Made by a program: the position numbers and the translations under genes
DNA from: a virus
DNA: 20,845 bases
Virus record (IMG/VR): IMGVR_UViG_3300031675_000032
Coordinates: 1-20,845 of that record
Strand: one strand, 5' to 3'
Part shown: positions 15,208 to 20,845 of the stretch, in pieces
Numbering within the stretch: the stretch's first letter is position 1
Layout: each line of letters opens with the position of its first letter
The notes under the pieces: generated by a model
The model's database searches: none
Told to the model about the DNA's origin: nothing
The model's input: the letters and a program-made list of their open reading frames with translations, nothing else

Positions 15208-16121
15208 TTAAAAAACCTCTGTGTTTCTACAAGTTCTTCTATTTTTTTAAAAGTCATTCTTTCGTGTGAATGTACTCTAAATGTTACTCTAGGAGTATTG
15301 TTGGTTAATACTCTATGCCACTTTGCTACATTAACAAAATACGGATTATGCATTCCTACATGTTCTGTAATTTTATTAAGATGGTCAGCCCATTGATCCA
15401 TATCTGATATGTAACTACTAACAGGGCCTACTCGTATGTTATTTACAATAGCTAGGTTTGGTGGACGTTTTATTAACCTGGATAAAAATCTTGCATAGTC
15501 TGTAAAAAATTTATCTCTAGCCAGTTCATGTGTACGTTCCAATTCGTCTGAACCATTTGCAAATTCTATTTTACTGTTGTCCGTATCTCCCAATAGTTTA
15601 AAGTTACACACAGCAGGTGGTCGTAATTTATTAATCCTATTAAAGCCATCAACATCTCCACCAGATGGAGCCTCAAAATCTGGAGTTTTCATTGGTCCTT
15701 CACAATGCCATCCTGAAGTTTTATTAAAACATAAAACTGTTACAGGAACTACTTTGCTGGCGCCGTTGGGACCGGTCCATAGATTATCTATATAGTCTGC
15801 ATGAAATGTATCGTTAAGCCATTCCCACATTTGGCGTTTTAATATTTGGTCATGTACTACTGCTGTGCCATTGAAATGCATTTCTCCAGCAAGTATCGTA
15901 TCTATGTCTTGCTGTACAAGGTCTCCAGTATGCTTTCCAGCCTGAAGTAAATCATATCGTTGCTTGCCGGCATTAGTCCACGTAATGTTTTTTGATTGTA
16001 TTGAATAGTTCTTTGACGCACCATCTTTTGCATGTATCAACTCTATATCTTCAGCTGAAAGAATATCTTCTGCCGTCCATGGTAGTGTTAAATTAGGTAC
16101 ATCTATGAAACATCCATTCAT
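15204..16121 (-). CDS. 2-oxoglutarate/Fe(II) oxygenase-like paralogue 2
   Basis: A 305-residue protein with H139-x-E141 (GWHCEG), H269 (AKWHRVLTNN) and R278/R282 (TPRVTFRVHS). The shared VCNFKLLGDTDNS block is at about 171-183. It has two insertions relative to the others: one after the N-terminal module (about 52-75) and a Gly/Pro-rich one after the HxE motif (150-168). These would lie near the active-site mouth and may change specificity. It overlaps both neighbours by ATGA, so all members should be made from one mRNA. The N terminus reads FIDVPNLTLPWTAEDILS, as in paralogue 1. Confidence 0.65.
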   Translation of the reverse strand: MNGCFIDVPNLTLPWTAEDILSAEDIELIHAKDGASKNYSIQSKNITWTNAGKQRYDLLQAGKHTGDLVQQDIDTILAGEMHFNGTAVVHDQILKRQMWEWLNDTFHADYIDNLWTGPNGASKVVPVTVLCFNKTSGWHCEGPMKTPDFEAPSGGDVDGFNRINKLRPPAVCNFKLLGDTDNSKIEFANGSDELERTHELARDKFFTDYARFLSRLIKRPPNLAIVNNIRVGPVSSYISDMDQWADHLNKITEHVGMHNPYFVNVAKWHRVLTNNTPRVTFRVHSHERMTFKKIEELVETQRFFK

Positions 16122-17047
16122 TTTAAAAATTTACCTTCATCTATCAAACTTTGAAAATGTTCAAACGTTTGATTTTTGTGTCCCATAAATCTTAAACTAA
16201 CTCTCGGTGCTACTGTTTTAATATTAACCCTGTGCCAAGAAGATAAATTTAATAAAAATGGACTGTGGTATCCTTCTATTTTTCCTGCAGGTTTTAAACG
16301 CTGTAACATGTCATTACTAGATGTTTGGTCAATAGTTTCTGAAACACTAATGCCATTATCACTCCACATAGTCACAGGCTCTTTGCCGTCAACCTTCCAT
16401 TGGTCTGTGAAACGTTTATTTAATGCATCATACTCTGCTGTAAATATTTCATCTGGTTCTGCAACTTCAATAGAGCAATCATCTGCATCGCCTAATAGCC
16501 TAAAGTTACATACAGCACTTGTACGTGATGTTTCAATTCTATTGTGTAATAAACTTTCGTCTGCAACTTTTCTCCAACCTGATAACCCCTCTGTGTGGAA
16601 TGTACTTGGTCCACTAAACCCAATAAGTGTAATAGGAACAATTTTCTTTCCGCCCAAACTCCAAATGTCTGCTAGATAGTCCTCATGGAATGTATCTTGT
16701 GCAAACTCTCTGAGTGTGTACATTAGTTTTTTATTTGTTATGACTCCTATACTTGTTGGAGGTCTATAGCCTTTCATTTTTTCGCCTACAACAAAATCTT
16801 CATCTTTGTCTAACACAATATCTGTGCCGGCAATCTTATGTTCGTTTGGGCTATACATCCAACTCATGTTTTCTGTTTGGGCCATTGTCCAACCAAACAT
16901 GTCTGGGTGCTCTACGATTTCTACCTTGTCATTAAATTTTTCTCTGTCGTAAATTAAATCGTAATCATCTTCCGTAAAAATATCATCTACTGTAATAGGT
17001 AATTCCAAATCTGGAAAAGAACAAAGGTGATTTCTTACGTTATGCAT
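16118..17047 (-). CDS. 2-oxoglutarate/Fe(II) oxygenase-like paralogue 3
   Basis: A 309-residue protein with H151-x-E153 (TFHTEG, where Phe replaces the usual Trp), H272 (SSWHRVNIKT) and R282/R286 (APRVSLRFMG). The block SAVCNFRLLGDADDCS (177-192) matches the paralogues. It shares HEDYLADIW with paralogue 1. It is more diverged in the middle, and the C-terminal motif is followed by HKNQTFEHFQSL instead of MNFRRIEEL. Its ATG overlaps the stop of paralogue 4 by eight bases, and its own stop overlaps paralogue 2 by ATGA. Confidence 0.65.
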   Translation of the reverse strand: MHNVRNHLCSFPDLELPITVDDIFTEDDYDLIYDREKFNDKVEIVEHPDMFGWTMAQTENMSWMYSPNEHKIAGTDIVLDKDEDFVVGEKMKGYRPPTSIGVITNKKLMYTLREFAQDTFHEDYLADIWSLGGKKIVPITLIGFSGPSTFHTEGLSGWRKVADESLLHNRIETSRTSAVCNFRLLGDADDCSIEVAEPDEIFTAEYDALNKRFTDQWKVDGKEPVTMWSDNGISVSETIDQTSSNDMLQRLKPAGKIEGYHSPFLLNLSSWHRVNIKTVAPRVSLRFMGHKNQTFEHFQSLIDEGKFLK

Positions 17048-17837
17048 TTATTAATTTACCCTCTTTATGTAAGTTAGCCCAATGACTCATTGGTAGTTCT
17101 TCATTACACATTAATCTAAAACTGATCCTCGGTTCTTTAGTCCTACTATTTTCAACACGGTGCCAAGGATTAGGGTGGGTATCTTGATGTCCTAAGTTTA
17201 AGAGGAACGGACAATCGTAGTTTATTTTTCTATCTATTTCTGTAACATTATCATCAATAGTCATTATTGCATCACTATAAAAATTACTTCTAATGTTTTT
17301 ATCTTTACACCATTGGACATCTTGCCCAGGTGTTCTCAAATTGTATAACTGCTCGACAGTATTTAACACATACTCACTTGGTTGCCCAAATACAATATCA
17401 CTGTCCTCATCTGCTTTTAATTTAATATTAAGTACAGCACTAGTTCTTGCAAATCCTTCTTCCAATTTTGTCCAAGGATAAAATCCTTCGTAATGCCATC
17501 TGCTAGATTCACTTGCTTTAGTCATTACTAATGTTGCTGGAAATGATTTATTAGGGCGTTTGTAAAATGCTTTTGTAAAAAAGTTATCTGGGAAAACATC
17601 TTTCGCCCATTCTTGCATTAAACGTGATATGCTTTTATCTACTAAGAAACCTATCTGTAAGTTAGGTGCTTCTTCATTTGTGGTCCATGCTATCTTTTGT
17701 GCATTTTTAAAAACATATTCTGAGGGGTTGTGTCCATCTTGTAAGGCAAAATCTGAATCAAGTAAAATATCTTCTGCTTTAAACGGTAAAGGAAACTTTA
17801 AAAGTTCTGGTATGTCAAAATATGTGTTCCCAGACAT
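17040..17837 (-). CDS. 2-oxoglutarate/Fe(II) oxygenase-like paralogue 4 (most divergent)
   Basis: A 265-residue protein, the shortest and most diverged of the four but with every putative ligand kept: H115-x-E117 (RWHYEG), H226 (NPWHRVENSR) and R237/R241 (EPRISFRLMC). The block SAVLNIKLKADEDSD (133-147) aligns with VCNFRLLGD. It lacks about 30 residues between the N-terminal module and the core that the others have. The ATG overlaps the stop of the gp13-like gene as TAATG. A good Shine-Dalgarno at normal spacing is absent (AGGA only two bases away), so translation probably depends on coupling to the neck gene. Confidence 0.65.
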   Translation of the reverse strand: MSGNTYFDIPELLKFPLPFKAEDILLDSDFALQDGHNPSEYVFKNAQKIAWTTNEEAPNLQIGFLVDKSISRLMQEWAKDVFPDNFFTKAFYKRPNKSFPATLVMTKASESSRWHYEGFYPWTKLEEGFARTSAVLNIKLKADEDSDIVFGQPSEYVLNTVEQLYNLRTPGQDVQWCKDKNIRSNFYSDAIMTIDDNVTEIDRKINYDCPFLLNLGHQDTHPNPWHRVENSRTKEPRISFRLMCNEELPMSHWANLHKEGKLINA

Positions 17838-18604
17838 TATCCTATAACAAAGCCTAGTGGTGAGTTGCCTTCTTCCATGTTGTGTATTGATGCTATCAAT
17901 TGATCCATCTCTGTTAATGCTTCTGCCTTTAAGGCATCGCCATTAAGAGTTACTGCTCCACCTGGTCCTGGTAATCCACCTGGGAATTTGCTTCTTGCTT
18001 CACCTAACATCATTTTACTCTGTGCTAATGCAAAATTAGAAAGCCAATCTGCGGCATACACATCTTTAATTAAAACACTCTCTGGTATAAAGTTATTAAC
18101 TCCAACTGCAATGTCTTCTGCGTGTGCCACGTTTCTTAGAATAGTTAATTCTTTTGTGTTGCGATTAAATGTAAAATTATACTCACTACCAAATATACGA
18201 CCAATAGTTTCCTTGTATTGTGCAAATGCATCAAATACTGCAAGTCCACCTATTTGTCCTGCTTGTAGCATGTACATGTTATTAAATGCAACATCAAATG
18301 GATCAAAGTTAGTACCGCCACCACTGTTAGTTCCGATGCCTCTTCTATATAAACGCTTAACGTCTATAACTTCATCAGGGAGTGTATACTTTGTTACACC
18401 GTCCTGTGTTTGTACAAAAATAACTGCTTCTTCTACACTACCGCTACTCAACTGTCTATACTTTTGTAAAGATTTGTTGATTGCTATATCGTAATGCTCT
18501 CTATCCAACTCAACATCTACCATTCCGTCAGCCAGTCTTAACTGAATTTCCTTAATGATTTCGTCTCTGTTGTTGTAGCCTATTTGGTCTATTCTCTGTG
18601 CCAT
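17837..18604 (-). CDS. gp13-like neck protein
   Basis: A 255-residue protein from the ATG at 18604. GTG at 18619 is rejected because it would lie upstream of the late start site. The N-terminal half resembles T4-like gp13: RDEIIKEIQLRLADGMVDVELDREHYDIAINKSLQKYRQLSSGSVEEAVIFV, then a YTLPDEVIDVKRLYRRG strand-turn. Later parts show VFDAFAQYKETIGRIFG, a long helix (DWLSNFALAQSKMMLGEARSKF) and a Gly/Pro-rich GGLPGPGG. gp13 joins the portal to the tail after packaging. Confusion with gp14 or another connector protein is possible. A late promoter abuts the ATG. It is the first gene of the operon with the oxygenases. Confidence 0.55.
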   Translation of the reverse strand: MAQRIDQIGYNNRDEIIKEIQLRLADGMVDVELDREHYDIAINKSLQKYRQLSSGSVEEAVIFVQTQDGVTKYTLPDEVIDVKRLYRRGIGTNSGGGTNFDPFDVAFNNMYMLQAGQIGGLAVFDAFAQYKETIGRIFGSEYNFTFNRNTKELTILRNVAHAEDIAVGVNNFIPESVLIKDVYAADWLSNFALAQSKMMLGEARSKFPGGLPGPGGAVTLNGDALKAEALTEMDQLIASIHNMEEGNSPLGFVIG

Positions 18605-18609
18605 ACTAC

Positions 18610-18616
18610 TATTTAT
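18610..18616 (-). promoter_or_regulatory. T4-type late promoter abutting the gp13-like gene
   Basis: GATAAATA on the minus strand followed by GTAGT and then ATG. The same five-base spacing occurs at gp17 and the gp16-like gene. It is the only late promoter seen ahead of the four oxygenase genes. Confidence 0.65.
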
Positions 18617-18628
18617 CACTTTCCAGTG

Positions 18629-19786
18629 TTAGAAGGCTCTAAGTATGATTGTAGTATCGTTTATTCTTCCGTTTAGTTTGGTTGGTGTTGTTTTTACTTC
18701 GTCAAATGCTTTAGCAAAACGTGTTTTAGCATTTCCGGTCCAGTTGCTAATCTGTTCTTTTGGCTTTCTAAGTGTCTTTTGCATAGAAGAGCCTGCATCA
18801 AAGCCTATTATAGTTGTGCCTTTAACCATTAATCCGGCACCTTCTCTTGCCATATTACGTGGGTCTTTGTTCTCTGCGTGGTACACACCTATCTTCCGGG
18901 ACTTTGTATTGTATAACCAAAGTTCGTTAGCATACACGACGTCTGTGGGCGATATAGATGCTATTCCTAAGTCTCCATCGGCTACTTGGAACTTTAACTT
19001 CTTAATTATGCTTTCTTTACTTCTGCTTCTAGGCTTACGTTGTTTTCTGTTTGCTTTACCAGTAAGTATGATTGCATCGCAGGCATTACTAATTTTTTGA
19101 AAAAAGCCTAAATAATCCTTCTTCATTTTCTTATCCATAAAACTGTATGCTTCATTTAATTGTTCACATGTTCCATCGATACTTTCTTGTGCTTCTGCAA
19201 GTAAAGGTATGTATTGGTCTTGAATCATTTTAGCATGAGCAGGTTTAATTACTCCAGACTGATATACTTTCATATCTTTATCTGGATCAAACTTTTTAAG
19301 GTCAATCTTATCTGCTTCTATGAAGTTATCCATAACATCGTCCCAGTCTCCACATAAGTCAGTAATTTGTTCTAACATTCTTTCTTGTATAGACACTTTT
19401 GGTTTCACAACTTCTTTAACTTTGACTTCTTCCATTATCTCATTACCTTTCTCAATCCATTCTGGTATTCGTTTTTCATAAAATGCTACATACCGTTCAG
19501 GCATGTAACCAACTCTGGACCACATGTATCCATATTTTGCACTACTGCTAAATCTCCAATCCGGGTTTTTAAGTATTATCTTAATATCAGCCTTATCCCA
19601 ACCACTGCCGTCTTTAACCCATTTCCTAAATTGTAGTACTTGGTCTTTAGTGGCTATCTCAGAATGTACAAAGTAATCCATTTCACGGAATGCGTTTTCT
19701 TGTTCGTCAGGATCTGTTACCAGTATGAATTTCTTCCAATCTGGTTGTGTAGTGACGTAAACTGTTCTCTGTTTTTTTCTAGCCAT
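18629..19786 (-). CDS. Unrecognised 385-residue basic protein
   Basis: Not recognised. The ATG at 19786 is chosen; TTG at 19810 would precede the GGAG at 19801-19804 that serves this gene, although its 14-base spacing is long. Residues 1-100 hold many aromatics (QPDWKKF, YGYMWSRVGYMPERYVAFYEKRIPEW) and look like a small folded domain. The middle is a helical, charged region (about 110-250). From about residue 250 come basic stretches (RKQRKPRSRSKESIIKKLKF), then a beta-rich end (ELWLYNTKSRKIGVYHAE, GLMVKGTTIIGFD). It could bind nucleic acid. Unlike its late neighbours it has a sigma70-type promoter. It ends 13 bases before the late promoter of the gp13-like gene. Confidence 0.75.
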   Translation of the reverse strand: MARKKQRTVYVTTQPDWKKFILVTDPDEQENAFREMDYFVHSEIATKDQVLQFRKWVKDGSGWDKADIKIILKNPDWRFSSSAKYGYMWSRVGYMPERYVAFYEKRIPEWIEKGNEIMEEVKVKEVVKPKVSIQERMLEQITDLCGDWDDVMDNFIEADKIDLKKFDPDKDMKVYQSGVIKPAHAKMIQDQYIPLLAEAQESIDGTCEQLNEAYSFMDKKMKKDYLGFFQKISNACDAIILTGKANRKQRKPRSRSKESIIKKLKFQVADGDLGIASISPTDVVYANELWLYNTKSRKIGVYHAENKDPRNMAREGAGLMVKGTTIIGFDAGSSMQKTLRKPKEQISNWTGNAKTRFAKAFDEVKTTPTKLNGRINDTTIILRAF

Positions 19787-19821
19787 AACTTTTATTTTTA
19801 CTCCAAGCAATATTCGTAGTT

Positions 19822-19850
19822 AGTATAACTTCAAATAAATTGTTTGTCAA
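19822..19850 (-). promoter_or_regulatory. Near-consensus sigma70 promoter of the 385-residue gene
   Basis: Perfect TTGACA (19845-19850), a 17-base AT-rich spacer and TATACT (19822-19827, five of six matches) on the minus strand. Transcription would start near 19815, leaving about 28 bases before the ATG. It is the best host-type promoter in the window. Confidence 0.8.
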
Positions 19851-19870
19851 TTGGTAAATTTTGAATCAAA

Positions 19871-19883
19871 AGGTTTAAAACCT
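19871..19883 (-). terminator. Possible weak terminator after the FabZ-like gene
   Basis: On the minus strand AGGTT, loop TTA, AACCT form a five-pair stem overlapping the stop codon, followed by TTTTG. It separates the FabZ-like gene from the next promoter. The stem is short and the U-tract brief. Confidence 0.35.
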
Positions 19884-20304
19884 ATAGTTTTTTAGCAGTA
19901 AGCCCAATACTTGCTGAAGCAACACGTTTTTCATTACAAAAAACTTCACAATCATAAAATATGTTATTCATTTTACGTTTTTTAAGTGTCGCATTAAGTG
20001 TTAATACATCTCCAGGGAATACTGGATTACGGAATTTACAACCATCTACCCTAGTAACAAAAGTTACATAGTCACTATGCTGTACTGCACCAACGTCTTG
20101 CTCTGCAAGATATAATGCATGTATTCCGGCGCATTGATTCATTCCTTCTATAAGATAAACTCCGGGCCATATCTTAACATGTGGGAAATGTCCTTCTAGG
20201 ACTGGATGGTCTGCTTGGACTTCGTAAGTTGCTACAATAGAATGGTCATCTATAATCTTGTGACTGTCTATTAATGCTATTGGGTATCTGTGTGGTAGTT
20301 CCAT
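19882..20304 (-). CDS. FabZ-like 3-hydroxyacyl-ACP dehydratase (hot-dog fold)
   Basis: A 140-residue protein matching bacterial FabZ in length (about 140-150) and motif order. MELPHRYPIALIDS is the FabZ opening (LPHRYPFLLVDR type). HPVLEGHFPHVKIWPGVYLIEGMNQCAG (33-60) holds the catalytic pair H39 and E53, 14 residues apart as in FabZ, and the PGV turn. FRNPVFPGDVLTLNATLKKRK is the conserved substrate-tunnel strand pair. FabZ dehydrates 3-hydroxyacyl-ACP in fatty acid elongation. Both catalytic residues are intact, so it is probably active on an acyl-thioester; FabA or another hot-dog dehydratase is the alternative. No clear Shine-Dalgarno is seen before the ATG. It follows the partial gene at the right edge by 20 bases, suggesting one operon. 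Confidence 0.85.
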   Translation of the reverse strand: MELPHRYPIALIDSHKIIDDHSIVATYEVQADHPVLEGHFPHVKIWPGVYLIEGMNQCAGIHALYLAEQDVGAVQHSDYVTFVTRVDGCKFRNPVFPGDVLTLNATLKKRKMNNIFYDCEVFCNEKRVASASIGLTAKKL

Positions 20305-20324
20305 ACAAGTAGTTATGTAAGGAA

Positions 20325-20845
20325 TTATAGTGAGTTGCGGTATTCTTGAACAGTTAGTATAGTAGGCACATCATCTTTCCATAATGTTACAGACTCTACT
20401 CTATTGTGTTCCTTGATATTCATTACTTTATCATAATATGCCATATGGTCATTGTACATATCTTGCCTTAACAAGTTACTGCCCAATATTGGATTCCTAG
20501 TAGGATGTATTTTCTTCCTAAGGAATGCCTTATGGGTAACCTGTGCAAGATGAAATGCTTTCATCAATGTTACTCCATGTTTGTTTGTATATATAACCAT
20601 GTCTTCTTGACCAGGGCCAAATATTCCGGATCTTTGTAGGGTTCTGTATTCTTCTTTAGACTTTTCTGTGTACCCATAAGCGGCTGGATCTGCCTGTATG
20701 GCACTTTCAGTTTTTGTACCATCCATTTTTTCACCTTTACCTATGGACCTACGAAGTTTATATATAACAGGATAGATAGCATCCAGTTTATTATAATCTA
20801 AATCTGTTAATTTATTGTATGAATCTCTTAAACCTTCATAAGTAT
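20325..20845 (-). CDS. Unrecognised gene, 5' end outside window
   Basis: The reading frame stays open from its stop at 20325-20327 to the window edge, about 172 codons, with no stop. An internal ATG at 20726 with AGGTGA in front could start a 133-residue form. The 39 further codons upstream are protein-like (KLDAIYPVIYKLRRSIGKGEK), so a longer gene is favoured. The product is polar and basic with many Tyr and Lys; I recognise no domain. It lies 20 bases before the FabZ-like gene and may share its transcript. Confidence 0.65.
   Translation of the reverse strand, partial: TYEGLRDSYNKLTDLDYNKLDAIYPVIYKLRRSIGKGEKMDGTKTESAIQADPAAYGYTEKSKEEYRTLQRSGIFGPGQEDMVIYTNKHGVTLMKAFHLAQVTHKAFLRKKIHPTRNPILGSNLLRQDMYNDHMAYYDKVMNIKEHNRVESVTLWKDDVPTILTVQEYRNSL

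Noticed and set aside
16176-16679. Plus-strand open frame of 167 codons
   Set aside because: It lies opposite oxygenase paralogue 3, has no ribosome binding site and an Ser/Leu/Cys-rich product typical of an antisense frame.
17988-18494. Plus-strand open frame of 168 codons
   Set aside because: Antisense shadow of the gp13-like gene, with no promoter or ribosome binding site on the plus strand.
18645-19100. Plus-strand open frame of 151 codons with hydrophobic stretches
   Set aside because: Shadow of the 385-residue gene; hydrophobicity arises from reading charged codons in reverse complement.
1-20845. tRNA genes, CRISPR arrays, insertion sequences or integration sites
   Set aside because: Intergenic gaps are short and fully explained by promoters and terminators; no cloverleaf, repeat-spacer pattern or transposase was seen.

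Overview
This window is a contiguous piece of a tailed-phage genome: a T4-like myovirus, most likely marine. All supported genes lie on the minus strand, so the transcriptional order runs from the right end to the left end. The virion and replication genes are recognisable by family: neck gp13-like, sheath gp18, tube gp19, a baseplate tube protein of the gp48/gp54 type, head-completion nuclease gp4, small and large terminase gp16-like and gp17, and ssDNA-binding protein gp32. The DNA is AT-rich. The gp32 and sheath look like the marine (cyanophage/pelagiphage) branch rather than coliphage T4, but the host cannot be read from the sequence.

Layout in the direction of transcription. (a) 20845-19882: an unrecognised gene running off the window edge, then a complete FabZ-like hot-dog dehydratase. 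(b) A near-consensus sigma70 promoter (19822-19850) precedes a 385-residue unknown gene. (c) A T4-type late promoter precedes a tightly coupled run: gp13-like neck protein, four tandem paralogues resembling Fe(II)/2-oxoglutarate oxygenases (17837-14320), and a gp1-like nucleotide kinase closed by a terminator. (d) The gp18 sheath has its own late promoter and a terminator. (e) An aspartyl/asparaginyl beta-hydroxylase-like gene, then gp19, the gp48/54-like protein, a small unknown, gp4, a 41-codon gene and a radical SAM protein. (f) gp16-like, two unknowns, gp17, a 560-residue protein with zinc-knuckle motifs, then gp32, which has both a sigma70-type and a late promoter.

The temporal programme is partly visible. 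The ATAAATA late element (gp55-type) occurs ten times on the minus strand, mostly just upstream of virion genes. The only two clear TTGACA-17 bp-TAnnnT promoters precede gp32 and the 385-residue gene. At three genes the late element sits exactly five bases before the ATG, which predicts leaderless late mRNAs.

The most unusual content is the set of enzymes inserted among structural genes: five oxygenase-like proteins (four in tandem), a radical SAM protein with a SPASM-like cysteine region at its N terminus, and a FabZ-like enzyme. Their substrates cannot be deduced from sequence. No tRNA gene, CRISPR array, insertion sequence or integrase was seen. No stretch over 300 bases lacks a gene; the longest gaps are 849-1001 and 13514-13639, and both are described.
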